Below, piece after piece: positions 22,346-32,984 of a DNA stretch of 55,151 nucleotides; position 1 is the stretch's first letter, and each line of letters starts with the position of its first letter. Source of the DNA: Spirogloea muscicola (taxonomy: Eukaryota; Streptophyta; Zygnematophyceae; Spirogloeales; Spirogloeaceae); assembly GCA_009602725.1 (NCBI GenBank), contig WELB01000009.1, forward strand, positions 1,329,686 through 1,384,836, given 5' to 3'. The notes under the pieces are model-generated. The model worked only from the letters and a program-made list of their open reading frames with translations. It had not been told where the DNA came from and ran no database searches. The position numbers were made by a program, and so were the translations under genes.

Positions 22346-22655
22346 GTAGACTGCTCCAACTGCTACTGACTTGGCCAACACGCCTTCTCAAGTAAGCATA
22401 CATACTTGCATCACCGCGCAAGCGAAGATCTGCAATATCAAGGAGCTATGAGATGGGACAGTGGCGTTGTAGGTGTCATATGTCAACCTGACTGCATCAA
22501 GAGATGGAGAATTGCTGAAAGGTTGTCTGGTAATTCAAGGACCTCGTGAATCTGGATCTATGAATTTGACTAGTGCAGAAAGAAGGACGTCTATCAACGT
22601 AGTCCAATGCTCCTGATCTCGCTCAACATAGTCCAAGCACAATCTGCTCCAATGG

Positions 22656-25600
22656 TCACACATCAAGTTTCCAAAAGCCGTTGTTCCTGTGCTCTTCACC
22701 ACCTTTTGCAGGATTTGCTAAGACTGATGCAATGAATGCCTCTGCAACTTCCTGCTCTTCACCACCTTCTGAAGGTGTGTCTAGCCCCTGGGCAGGCACC
22801 AACAGAGAAGAACTAAAGAGACACCCACTTGCCATGTAGTCACAGCATCCATCACGTTCCTGCAGATATTTGTAGCTGAAGGCCACGCCAGGCACCTGCA
22901 GGCTGAGCAGTCTCTGCCTTCTCCTCAGGGACCTATAGTGGGCAACGCCCGCCACCTTCTGAGCAGTTGCATGCATGCTGGTTCCTACTCGGGCACACTT
23001 GCTAAAGATGGAGGTATCAACACCCTCTGTGCATGTAACTCATTCCTGCATGTCTTATTGCTCGGTCGAAATCGCACAGCCGGTGGCTGGCGGTAGCAGA
23101 AGTGGGAGGGCAGGTGAGCGCAGGCCGCAACCAAAGTCGGCATGATCCTTGTGTTGCAGCCAAGGTGTGGAGATGCAAAAGCGGTCTGCGGAAAGGACTA
23201 CCTCATCACCCTGAACAGCCACTGCGCTCGTTGGGGAATGATCCAGGACAATGTTTCAACCACACCAAGTGGATACTGCAGACTATGTACAGCTGACAAA
23301 CGACGGCGCAAGAATGAGTCCTGAACACCGATTTAGTCACTTATGTCAACATCTAGAGCTCGTCCACTTTCTGGTGCAAAGCATGAGCCTGAGCTCGCTG
23401 CAAACAGGCTGACACAAGAAGGTGCAAAATAGAAAGTTGTGCTTCAAGCCCATCTCCATCGGAAGCACATCCTCATGTCTTAGCAGTACTCTCTACCGGG
23501 GTGTGGAAACGAGGACCTATACGATCAATAATGTTGACTGCAGCTAGTAGGAGGTACTTGCAGCAGGGTACGCATGGAAACATACTGCATAGCATGTCAC
23601 ATTGAAGATGAAAGCAGGTCAAGTAAATGACGACGGACAAGAATGACGGACAAGTAAAGTAGCCTTCTTAATTGACAGTGTTTTAGATTGTTTTTGGAAT
23701 CAATGCTAGTGTGCAAGCAGGCTTCTTACCCTGGACATGACCCTTTCAATTTGGCATCACTCCGCATATCCAAGTGTGAGATTACCAGAGATGCGCTTAC
23801 CAACACGACTGCAACCATAGTGGGATGACGGGAGAGCAGATGTTGGATGCGTTGCCTGTAAAGAGGAGGCTAAGGAAGCTTTTGTGCTCACTGAAGCACT
23901 CACTGTGCTTTCACAACCTCTCTAGCTGCCTGCAGAGGATACCCCCAACTCTCATAAACCTGTTTCAGAGACTCCTACAATGGTCTTAACACTGGGAGCA
24001 TCCGTTGTCGATTCCTGCCTACCTGCACGCTTGCTATCCACTAGTTGTAAACACATCCCTTCTTCATCGAGTAGTGACCGCAAAGCCAATCTTAACTGCA
24101 AATAGACAAGCCTGCGAAAGTTCACCTTAACTGCGACGCTTGAACAGCCCCCAGTCTCCAGCCTCCATCTCCAATCGACACCTGTTAGCATGTTGTCCTT
24201 CCATACTGTCAGTACTCCCCCACTTCAGTGTCCTAGTAGCCTTAGAGCTTGTATTCCCCACGAAATATTTAGCCTGATGTTCAATTTACAAGTCCAGTGA
24301 TCCTCAGCAAAGTTCCTGTGTGTGTCATTATGGTCTCCTGCCTTCCTTTTTCTTGACACCTTTTCTTGACAACCTATTCAAGGTCAAGTTGAGTCAAGTC
24401 ATGTGTGAGCCTGTTGTGGTCATTGAAACGCAACACTTTCAAAGCTGAAGACCTAAAAGGTGGGACCTGGCTCAGAAGACCGTCCCGATCATCAACAATC
24501 AGTATGCGAAAGGCGGCTGCTTTTCTTCAGGGGCCGCTCTGAAAGCGAGCCGAGTGCATGAGGAGGAACTTTAGAGAGCATCTACACTATGTGGAGCTGC
24601 AGGCTGGGCAAATAGGGCCTCTCAATTACCCCCGTGTCAGCAACAGAATTTTAGATAAGCCGAAGGGAGGGAGGGGGACCTCCTATCAAGCCGACAAGTA
24701 CACCTTGCCAAATTTTTTCGTAGGAGTAATACTGCCATTGTTGTGCTTAATAGCTGTTAGACGTGACAGCTGTCTGACAGCTTATGTTTGCTGTTGTCGT
24801 GTATTATCGTGGTAGTCTTAGCAGTTTGACTGGTTGCAGGAGAGTGGAAGACTTTGCAAGCTCCATAAAAGCATGTAGTAGCTCAGGAAGAACTTGCTTG
24901 TGCCCATCGTTCTTGAATTGTGCTGACACTGTCAACAGACAACCTTCTCAAGAGTGTGTACACTTGCTAGGCGGGAAAGCATTTGCTTGTAAGTGTTATG
25001 ATTAGCTCTGCTTGCAGCTGCTAATAAGCAGCTGGCACTCTCTAGATTATTGAGGAATCATCGTAAGTCTAGTCAATACGAGCTCCAACTCCCCATCAAA
25101 CAAATAAAGCTCAATGTACGAGATGGTCTCATCAGCTCATAGCTAGCCAACATCATAGGTCGTGTCAGTGACTATCCCTTGGGCATCTCTTATTCAGCAT
25201 CTGAACTGTTGCATTGTACTGAACCTCGAAACTGTCATGAGCGATACTTAAGCCTGCCGGAGTGCATAGACAGGGAAACCAAGCCTGCAGCATTGCAGCC
25301 CACAATAGAATGTCAAACGTAGCTTTCAGTGTTGACATCCTTTGTCTGAAGACCCTAAAGCAGAGCGGAGCAATGGCAAGCAGGTAACCGGAACGGTTGA
25401 AAACCTTGGCTTGAGATAGATTGTCCAGGAAATCTCCTAGCACGATCTCAACTTTGTCAATAACGGTGGAGGTGAATGGCAACTCATTATTGGCAAGGCA
25501 AGGCACAGACTGACCTGAAGGATTTTGTTGCATTCGTGGTCCAGGTCGATGATGCTATTTGTGAGTCTGCTTAGGGATAGATATGTCTCTAGGTCACCAA

Positions 25601-26160
25601 TGCCACGTGAATGGTCTTTGACAGCGTCAATAGCTTGCAGCGCAGCTCGCTGCAGACACACTGCTTTCTTGCATACACCTGAAGTGGACTTCCAAGCCTC
25701 CATGATTTCGGCGCCAACCTCAGTAATGACCAAGATGAGCTGTCAAGTGAAGCCAAGAAGTTGTTGTGTAAACTGGTTGATGGAATGATTCAACCACATT
25801 GCTGCTGAAAACGAATCGACAATTGCTGAATGTGCAGACCTTGGCACGAACAATATCAATGCTGCGAACATAACCAGTTCCTTTCAAGAGCTCAAGCAAT
25901 CCTCGCACATGCTAGGTCACGAGGCCGAGATGATGCAAGGCCCAGCCTTCGACACGAAAGGCTTGAAAGGGCATCAGCGCCCCACTCTTGCCTCGGCCAC
26001 TAGCCAAGGACAAACAGACGAGCTGAGAAGTGAGCGCAACTGCAAAGAGAGGCTCGTTAGCGCGTACCGCGACGAGGTCGTGGCTGGTGGCGCTTGGCAC
26101 GAACTCGACGACGTTAATGGCCGCGACCGCCGCGGACCTCGACAGCCTTCGACAGGCCAT
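22656..26160 (-). CDS. Unresolved multi-exon gene; possible helical-bundle N-terminal domain
   Basis: A minus-strand gene model inferred from splice-bounded open segments; the function is not recognised. First exon 26068-26160 starts at ATG in a GC-rich island (MACRRLSRSAAVAAINVVEF, donor gtacgc); then 25840-25911 (HVRGLLELLKGTGYVRSID) and 25515-25739 (EVGAEIMEAWKSTSGVCKKA, DLETYLSLSRLTNSIID, donor gtcagt), all phase 0. Further likely coding: about 25250-25470 (VLGDFLDNLSQAKVFNRSGY, FRQRMSTLKATFDILL), 24023-24095 (LRLALRSLLDEEGMCLQLVD), 23807-23860, and a terminal piece ending at 22656. The amphipathic helices with KK-C-x(2)-LQRA spacing recall four-helix-bundle N-termini (MLKL/RPW8-like adaptors), but that is only an impression. 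Exon joins after 25515 are uncertain. Confidence 0.4.
23340..23560 (-). repeat. Dispersed repeat, copy 1 (partner at 45.05 kb)
   Basis: Shares with 45055-45290 the blocks TCTGGTGCAAAGCATGAG, AAACAGGCTGACAC and GTGGAAACGAGGACCT in the same order and orientation. At the partner, the minus strand reads HALHQKAGRALV before a degenerate retroelement terminus, so this is probably a divergent subfamily of the same retroelement. It lies within the unresolved minus-strand gene, presumably in an intron. Confidence 0.6.
24200..25160. other. Intron or intergenic; one partial retroelement 3' UTR
   Basis: No coherent exon is recognised. Around 24610-24690 there is CTCAATTACCCCCGTGTCAG followed by CAACAGAA, resembling the CTCAATACCCCCGTGTCAGC stretch at the 3' end of the subfamily found at 32.4, 44.5 and 52.8 kb. 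Confidence 0.45.
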
Positions 26161-26479
26161 CCGCGTAAGTGGGGAGGGTGCGGTGGCGGGGAGTCGGGCA
26201 ACGGCCGCTTCCTGGGAGCTCGCCGCGGAAGTTGCTGGCGATGGACGCCATGGAGGCGGGCGGCGGCGCGCTTTGTAGCACACTGCCAGGGGGGCGCCAC
26301 CGTTCTCCCGGCGCAGAGCTCGGCGGCCCGGCCTCCCGCCGGTCAGCGCTCCGTTGACCTCACCCCCCGCCCGTTGACGCACGTCTTCGCCGCGAGAGAA
26401 AGTTGCGGGCGTCGCTGACGGCCCGCTTGCAAACGGTCACCACACTCAGGCGGGCGAGAAGCTCGCAGGGCGGTCCCGA

Positions 26480-27690
26480 GAGTAGAGAGCAGAAAGCGCG
26501 GCCAGATTGACAGAAACAGCTCTTCCATTGTAAGACAATGGCTGTGAGAGAAGTGGCTCTTCAATGGGGGCAAGGGCTGTAAGACGCCAGCCCATAAGGA
26601 ATTGACAGGGATCGAAGTGGCTAAACCGGACCAAAGAAGTAGACAAGGCCTGAAAGAAGAATGAGTCTTCCAGCCGAAGGCGATGGCTGTGATCTGAAAG
26701 GGTCTGAAAGGGCGAGAGAGGCTCCACTACACAGCCCGCGCCCCTTGATCAAAAGAGCTGTTGTCGATTGCTCTGGCTAACCAGAGAATTAGCGGACCGC
26801 CGTTATCAGCGGCGGGCTCGGCCACGGACCAGCCGGCGGGCATCGGCGTCAGATGACGGCCCGCATTAAGGTGCAGCAGACTGGCGGGCAGGGCCGCCCA
26901 CACGCAGCAGAAATGCGACTTCTGCTGTGCGCGGCATCTGCACAGCAAGCACCCACGGCGGTGCCGCGACGACTCTCCGTGCCGCGGAGCTGGGAAAGAG
27001 GTGCCCACGGCGGCGCCGGCACCGGCCGTTGGCGGTGCTGCCGCCTGGCGCGCTCGTATTGGTTGCTCGGCGAGGGCCACGTGATTACATCCAGCTGAGT
27101 TCACCTGGCACGCTCTATTAGGCGCGAGGTGACGATATGGGGCAGAGCGTTTGAGTGGAAGCCCAATATGTGTCCACTTTCTTGGCCGGTTGCTTCCAGG
27201 AGAGGGCGCTGGCTGAGAGAGCCAGCCCAGAATGAAGAATGAACAAGGTTCGAAGGGGCCAGGGAAAGCGCGAAAGCACACAGGAAATCAGGTAGCTACG
27301 AAGCACTCAGTAACGCCCTATTGAGCAGCCGCGGGTGGGAGAAACAGGTCTCTGGGCAGCGGGTCCCTGGCCAGAGCCTTGGAGGCTCCTCCAGAAAGGA
27401 GGCAGGCGGTGGCTGAGGGCCAGTGCCAATGCTCTTCCAGGAGCTTGAAGGGGCTTGCTTGACGAAGGGCTCGCTCATTGAGGATAGGGCTCGAAAAAGC
27501 CAGCCCAAAAAAGAGTTGACAAAGGACGAGAAGGTGCCAGGGGAACACAAGAAAAAGCTGAGCTGCTACGAAGGACTTACTTACCGCTGCTAAGCAGCCG
27601 CAGATCAGAGAAACTGGGTTCCTGGAAGCGGGTCCCCCGGCCAGAGCCAGAGGCAGCAGCGAGGGCTCTTCCGGCAGCGAAGGGCTTTCC
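26480..27690 (-). mobile_element. Cluster of truncated retroelement 3' ends
   Basis: Minus-strand hairpin ends at about 26520-26600 (decayed, two boxes), 27205-27262 and 27466-27520. Each of the last two is followed by a tail containing the terminal CAGTAAC or TTACC(G/C)CTGCTAAGCAGCCGC-type segment and GGGTCCC(T/C)(C/G)GCCAGAGCC (27300-27420 and 27585-27670). The intervening 26700-27130 is GC-rich with faint similarity to the coding end, not resolved further. Confidence 0.65.
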
Positions 27691-27999
27691 CTTGCTTAAG
27701 GGATCCTACATACTGAAGGAGCATCTTCTTCTGGGCCCACGCCGGTTCAGCACCCAGGCAGTAGTTCACCTGTGGTCACACGACATATATCATCAGTGCT
27801 TGGATCTGCTTTCAGCAAATAATAGTCGCCGCGTGGCTCCAGCTTTGGCGGCTCACTCCCGCATCCGACACTCCTTCTGCAGTCACGGAGATTAAGGGTG
27901 TCGTAATGTCTGCGTCTTCCTAGCCATCTCAGACCTAGTACTGGGTTGCTTCTTGAGCTGCTTCTTACAGCCATCGCCTTTCCGAGGAAGAGCTGTTTG

Positions 28000-28450
28000 T
28001 TTTGCTTGCAGTCGCAGCGCTCAAGCGGCCTGTCCTCGCCTCGCGGTGCAGTGGATGGCCGGAGGGGTGGCAAAAGCGAAATGACGCCCACCCCGCAATA
28101 ACCCCCCAACACACGCTCCCTCCCCCCTCCTCTTTGCCAACGGCAGTCAATGCCGAGCCAGCCAGCAGCCCTTGCCCCCCCCCTTGCCCATGCTCGGCAG
28201 CGCTGCCTGCGGCGCCACGGCCGCCGGTAGCGCATGCGCCGCCGCTCGCTGCTGGTAGCGGGCGCGCGGCGAGCCCCGAGCTCCGCCTCCATCCTAGGGC
28301 TGGCCGGCAGGCTCGTCGTGTAGCCTGCTTGCTGTAGTGAGCCCTTTGAGCGGTGGAGTTTTGTGCGCTCGCGCTCCAGACCAGAGTGCAGCCACATCAG
28401 GTGAATGTGTCCATCCAGCGACCGAGCCGGTGGCCAACTCGTTCAGCACA
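28000..28450 (+). promoter_or_regulatory. GC-rich island upstream of NAC gene 2
   Basis: CpG-rich stretch about 0.5-0.9 kb upstream of the NAC 2 coding exon, matching the GC-rich 5' ends of other genes in the window. It may hold the promoter or a first exon. No core promoter element is identifiable with confidence. Confidence 0.35.
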
Positions 28451-28900
28451 GGCCTCCTAGGCAGCCACTCGCTTCCGTGGACCATATTCCGGCCTTTGAG
28501 TGAGCTGTCTGCGGACATGTCAGTTCCTTTGAAGTCGTCCTTGTCTTGACCTTGCCGCCACCTTCCTTTGCTGACCTTCGCGCAGCTGAAACCTCACTTA
28601 TACCAGTCTCGTCGGCTGAGCCCCTGAAGAACTCCTGAGGGGCTAAGTCTTGGTCGGGCGGGCTTCCTAGGCAGCTGACTAGCGCCAATCGTGACCTTTC
28701 TCCTGGTATGAGCAGCTGCTCAAGTGATCCTCTCCCTACTTGTCAAGCATGGGTTGCCCATTACATAGGAAGAGAGTAGCTTGACACAGGTTGAGCTCTG
28801 AGTGACTAGCATTTCATAGGCTGTCAAATATTATCTTGACGACCTTTGTGACGCTTGTTGCCAATGCAGCCAGTGTCAGCAATAGTTTGATGCCCCAATT

Positions 28901-30052
28901 ATGGTGTGCCTGCGCTGCCACCACGTTTATCCAGGCCTTCAAGATGTTCTTAACAACAGAGGGATACCCCTGGGCAGCTCGTGGAGGCTCACGTTTGAAC
29001 CCACTGATGTAGAGGCAATTCATTTGTTGAGAAGAAAACTTAACCCGCATAACCCGCAGGCAAGGCTTACTGTGGAGGAAAATGACTTGATTCCCGAGGT
29101 AAACGTGTACGTCGAAGAGCCTGCAAAAACTGGGCTCCATGGCGGTACGCACAGTCTCCTTCCACGTGGAACTCAATTGAATGTCATGTACTGCTGCATG
29201 ATCTCACAGGACTGACCAGTAATGCGTAGCCTGTTCTCTTTAAGACTTATGCAGTGTCGGCTCAGTCCAAGTTTTGACCTTTGACCCCCACAAGTTGATG
29301 AATGACGGAGTGTTAGGGGCCTGCTATCAAGAAGATAGTGCTTTGTCCCAATTTGCAGCACAGCCTCCAATACCAACGTCTTGACTGACAAGAAACGTTA
29401 TGCTCGATGAGAGACAGGTCAGGTGTGCTGTGGGGGCCATCCCTGGCATGTCTTTAGCCCTTTGAAATTTTGTACAGAAGGAGGCAGTAAATTTGACAGG
29501 AGCGTGGGTGACAATGGGAGATGGAGAGATCAGAGCGATTCTCATTACATTCATGACAACGAGAAGCGAATCTTTGGGAGAAAGAGCAATTTTAAATACA
29601 TTACTGGAAATGACCAATTGACAGAGTGGAGGATGTGGGAGTATGTTGTGCCAAGGCCAGATTGTGAGAGACGTTTTGTAGCTGATGTAGGTCTCAGCTG
29701 CTCTGGATGCCCATGATTATGACCTTACGAAATATGCATGGGCAGTACACCACCCTCAGTTGCGTGCATGGTCAGGCTTTTGCAAGGCAAGCACCTGCGC
29801 ATTGCAGATGCCAGTTCCTCGACTATAGATTCTGTGATGCCTCAATGTGCAGCATCTTGTCGTGCATGCTGATACAAGCCTCTCACTCTTTACACTTTCA
29901 CTGTGCAGCCCACCTGGGCACTGTGCAAGGTGTATGATGAGTCCGAGCATCTTCACCAGCACAATCTGAAACCCCATCTTTTCATAGACTGGAATGCACT
30001 TCAAATTTTAGATTTAGAAATTATGAACCAAGATTACAGGGACAATTTGTGA
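28901..30052 (+). CDS. NAC-domain transcription factor 2 (divergent), 3 exons
   Basis: Second NAC transcription factor. Exons 28901-29144, 29418-29686 and 29909-30052 splice with consistent phases (1, then 0) into 218 residues; donors gtacgc and gtaggt, acceptors gacag and gtgcag. Subdomain A reads WRLTFEPTDVEAIHLLRRKL, then LIPEVNVYVEEPAK (B/C start); exon 2 carries HVFSPLKF, RSVGDNGRWRDQ, KRIFGRKSNFKYITG and TEWRMWEYVVP; exon 3 opens with PTWALCKVYDES, a close match to canonical subdomain E. The two introns fall at the same positions and phases as the first two of NAC gene 1. The N-terminus has VCLRC ahead of subdomain A, like VCQIC in NAC 1. An in-frame upstream extension (FDAPIM from an acceptor near 28885) is possible, so the true start may lie in another exon. 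The C-terminal region is short (about 35 residues). Confidence 0.85.
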
Positions 30053-30149
30053 TCTCCTGACGGACACCTGGGAGAATGTGTGAGACATCTCTCCCGCCAC
30101 CTCATCGGTTGTTTGCTTGATGCTGTAACATATTAAGGAGGCGAATGAC

Positions 30150-30540
30150 AGGGTTCAGCAGATTGCATGCTCTAGTGGCATTCAATGCTGAGGGCGTGTG
30201 CTGGCGTGTGCTGGCGTGCTTTGGCCTCCCTCTCATTTTCATGCGCACCGCGCGCCTCTCTTCCTTTGCCACATCCGGTCCTTTCGGACCTGTTAATTCC
30301 TGTCAAATATTAGGCTGGCCTCCACAGCCATTGCCATACACCTACAGAGTTACTTCTTTCGGGCTGGCCTTCCACAGCCGCCGCCTCCTTAGAGCTGCTG
30401 ATTCTTCTTCTTGAAGAGCTCTTTCTTGTATGTAATAGCCACTGTACTACTGAGTGGGCATTTTTCATGTTTGTGCTTCCTCGTAGACATCGTCTAGACC
30501 ATTGGCTGCCTTACACAGCCACCTCCGCTTCTCAGTAGAG
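30150..30540 (+). mobile_element. Decayed hairpin-end relics
   Basis: Three degenerate plus-strand modules (GGCTGGCCTCCACAGCCATT, GGGCTGGCCTTCCACAGCCG, TTGGCTGCCTTACACAGCCA) at about 30310-30340, 30360-30385 and 30500-30525. Just upstream, at 30222-30262, is a copy of the GGCCTCCCT...ATGCGCACCGCG dispersed motif. Confidence 0.55.
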
Positions 30541-30975
30541 CTTGTTCCTCATCTCTCCAGAGCACCAGCTTGGGCTGCTTCATGGACGTGCCAGGTTATC
30601 TGTGCCGCGCATGAGGTGGAGAACACGCCCAAAGCCAGGAGCCCAGATTGATGCGGTGCCGCTCAGGCGCCCTCCCCCAACCAGGCTGTGCAGGCCGCCG
30701 TGGCAGCTGACTGCTTGGCCGCCGGTTGCAGAAAGGCAATTGCTCTTGATCAGAGGAGGGACAGTGTCCTGATCAGGGGTGTCATTGCAAAGGATGGACT
30801 TGGCATATATGGCTGCCCCAACAAGAAAGGACAAAGCATCAGCAAGACAAATGGCCATTCATTGACCAGGACCCACTGAGCCCCCCTCAGACCTTTGACC
30901 GCTTCATCGCTGTGTCGTCATTGGATGCATCGTGGCCAATGTGCACTCCTGTGATCTTATAATGTTTGCTGTTGC

Positions 30976-31088
30976 AGTTCACCAGTGTGCTGGGTCGTGC
31001 ATTAGCCCAGGCTAGTGGCTTCCGTGGTGGTGGTTTGGCTCCTCAGTATAGCTTGTCAAATATGCATATGCTCAATCGGGGATATTAG
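30976..31088 (+). mobile_element. Retroelement C-terminal tail, divergent subfamily
   Basis: Plus-strand reading FTSVLGRALAQASGFRGGGL, then QYSLSNMHMLNRGY-stop at 31088, clearly homologous to the AGRALAAASG...RGY-stop terminus of the family. The left edge coincides with an AG after a pyrimidine tract, but I interpret the segment as a 5'-truncated element. No standard hairpin follows. Confidence 0.6.
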
Positions 31089-31099
31089 TGTGCCCCCTA

Positions 31100-31850
31100 G
31101 CCAGCTCATTACCCAGTTAACAGGACAATCAAAAGGCTAGAATAGGCCTCCCTTTCAATTTCATGCGCACCGCGCCTTCTCTTTGTTGCAGTGAAGCGAT
31201 TGTTGCTCTAATCAGGTGCAGGGCAGCCAGCACAGTACCACAACTGCAAGATCGTGACGGATGACTTGGCAGGTTCACAAGACAGCTCTGCTTCCCAGCT
31301 TTGATTCTGAACGAAAAGCTGTGTGCAGAGCACTTCAGCGACTAGCGGTGCTGTTATGTACATCGCTGCATTTTACTTAAAGGGGTGCTACACCACCATC
31401 ATGAGGTAGGACCTATGTTTGTCTCATTGTCCCTTCTGCAAGCTCCGCGCTTAACTGTCAATCGTGGAGCTCATAATTGCTAAGGCCACCGAGCTGCACA
31501 CGGCTAGGAGAGCTCCAGAAGTTGCCCAGGCCCAAACTTAAGATGCGGCATGGCTGCGCCGTCTGCGCGCTCTAATCTACCGGCTGGACTCCGGTCAAAA
31601 GCAAGAGGAACCCACTCTGTCATCGGGGAGGGCAATAGCGTCAATTCGAGAATGCAGGCACGACCCCATTGAGGACCAGGCTCACGGTCACATTGAAGCT
31701 ACAAGAAATCATCATTTCATGCTTTTAGCACTGTAGATCTAGTGTTTGAAGTCAAGCTCATCCACAACTCCGACAAGGCAGAGCCCTTACGAAGGGGGCA
31801 GTCTGTGAAATGCAAGCACAAGAAGAACTGACAAAGTCTAGGCAATCCAG
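31100..31850. other. No gene recognised
   Basis: Contains one copy of the GGCCTCCCTTTCAATTTCATGCGCACCGCG motif (about 31146-31178). Otherwise no convincing coding, RNA or repeat signal. Confidence 0.5.
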
Positions 31851-31859
31851 ATATTATCA

Positions 31860-32230
31860 GCCCTTGTAAGGCGATGGCTGTAAGAGGCCAGCCAAAAAAG
31901 AATGAATGAGGTTCAAAAGGGCCGGCGGGCACAAAATGACGAATATTGAAATCCGGTTACTTTTGCCATTTGGACGCTTGATAACCTCTGGCTAGAATGC
32001 AGATCCGGGTACAGTGGGCGTAAAAGCGTTGCCCTGTCGGAACCGGAGGCAGCAGCCAAGACGCCGCCTGCCTGCAAATGCACAGCAAATGCCAAGGAAA
32101 CGCTGCAGGGAGATGGCAAGGCGCATTCTGTATACCTGAGAGAGCGAGTATAGGTGTGTGTGTGGCTGCTCGCTCTGCTGCCCTTAATGGCCGGTTACAG
32201 CACACCGCGCTGAAGTAGGTCGTGCCAGCG
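31860..32230 (-). mobile_element. Truncated, decayed retroelement 3' end
   Basis: Decayed hairpin end at about 31870-31915 (GGCGATGGCTGTAAGAGGCC, AATGAATGAGG), then a minus-strand remnant of the coding end (FAVHLQAGGVLAAASGSDR) at about 32030-32100. Confidence 0.6.
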
Positions 32231-32387
32231 AGTACTAGATGCCCCGTGGACGTTGAGTGCAAGCGCGACAAAGTCGTGGACAGCGGGGCGAAATACGCCA
32301 GTCATTCATCAAAGCAAAATTGGCCACCACGGCCGCTAGCGGCTGAGTAGCCCCTAGCCAACAGCCGCTCGTCGGCGTGACCAGCAG

Positions 32388-32520
32388 GAAGAATGCGGCT
32401 GCTGATATTAAAGAATCCGCTGTAAACTGCCAGCCAGATGTATACAGGTGTTCATGACGGAGCCAAAGGCTAGGCAGACAGGGCGCCCTCAATACCCTCG
32501 TGTCAGCAGTAAGCAGGAAT
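32388..32520 (-). repeat. Subfamily-3 retroelement 3' UTR, copy 1
   Basis: Contains CGGCTGCTGATAT, CAGCCAGATG, ACAGGTGTTCATGACGGAGC and GCTAGGCAGACAGGGCGCCC in the order shared by copies at 44495-44640, 52762-52899 and 54900-55060. In those copies the adjoining coding end reads PLSSSDFLLLTRGY or similar, which identifies the block as the 3' UTR of a third subfamily of the same retroelement. Confidence 0.75.
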
Positions 32521-32710
32521 AAGGGGCACGCCGCATCTTCCGCTGGCCCCCGCTGCGCGCCTGGCGGGCCTCAACCATGGCTGCAGCGGGAGTGGCAAAG
32601 GTGGCGGAGGTGGCGAACCTAAACGAACAGCGGTGCGCTAGCCCGACGAAGGTCGGGTGGCGGGCTCAGTCACTCCCCCAAATCCGAAGCCGTGCGATGT
32701 GAAATCAACG

Positions 32711-32783
32711 GCCGGCCTAGCTCAGTCGGTAGAGCGCAAGGCTCTTAACCTTGTGGTCGGGGGTTCGTGACCCCCGGCCGGCG
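32711..32783 (+). tRNA. tRNA-Lys(CTT)-like sequence with aberrant T-loop
   Basis: Folds as a cloverleaf: acceptor GCCGGCC/GGCCGGC (7 bp), D-stem GCTC/GAGC, anticodon stem CAAGG/CCTTG with loop CTCTTAA (anticodon CTT, lysine), T-stem GGGGG/CCCCC. It has no intron and no encoded CCA. The T-loop is TTCGTGA rather than the expected TTCGANC-type loop: the near-invariant A58 is T and position 60 is A, which also alters the internal B-box promoter. Twenty to forty bases downstream begins a retroelement 3' tail (32800-32965), so this may be the head of a SINE or a tRNA pseudogene rather than a working gene. Confidence 0.8.
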
Positions 32784-32799
32784 ATAGACCGCTGCTCGT

Positions 32800-32965
32800 T
32801 TGCCAGGAGCCTAGCATTCTGATCTGCGGCTGCTTAGCAGGGGTTACTGAGTGATTCGTAGCTGCTTTGTTTCTTTCTGTGCTTGTTTTTCTTAGCGCCA
32901 TCCCTGGCCCCCTTCTCATACTCTGTTCATTGTTTTTTTGGGCTGGCTTTTCCAGCCCCAAAAAA
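32800..32965 (+). mobile_element. Retroelement 3' tail directly after the tRNA-like sequence
   Basis: GCCAGGAGCCTAGCATTCTG then the standard terminus TGCGGCTGCTTAGCAGGGGT-TACTGAGTG (SDLRLLSRGY-stop), the 3' UTR with GCTGCTTTGTTTCTTTCTGTGC and CATCCCTGGCCCCCTTCTC, and the hairpin at about 32937-32958. Beyond the hairpin the sequence reads AAAAAAGAATGGACAATG, i.e. the opposite-strand arm of another copy. Confidence 0.8.
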
Positions 32966-32984
32966 GAATGGACAATGTTCAAAG

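Noticed and set aside
22900-23330. Zinc-finger-like reading (GYCRLCTADKRRRK) on the plus strand
   Set aside because: A single short open frame with scattered cysteines, no consistent metal-site spacing, and it lies opposite a minus-strand gene model.
30580-30858. Possible gene on either strand at 30.5-30.9 kb
   Set aside because: A plus-strand segment (ALDQRRDSVLIRGVIAKDG) is open, but I could not find consistent splice joins or homology; left as unassigned.
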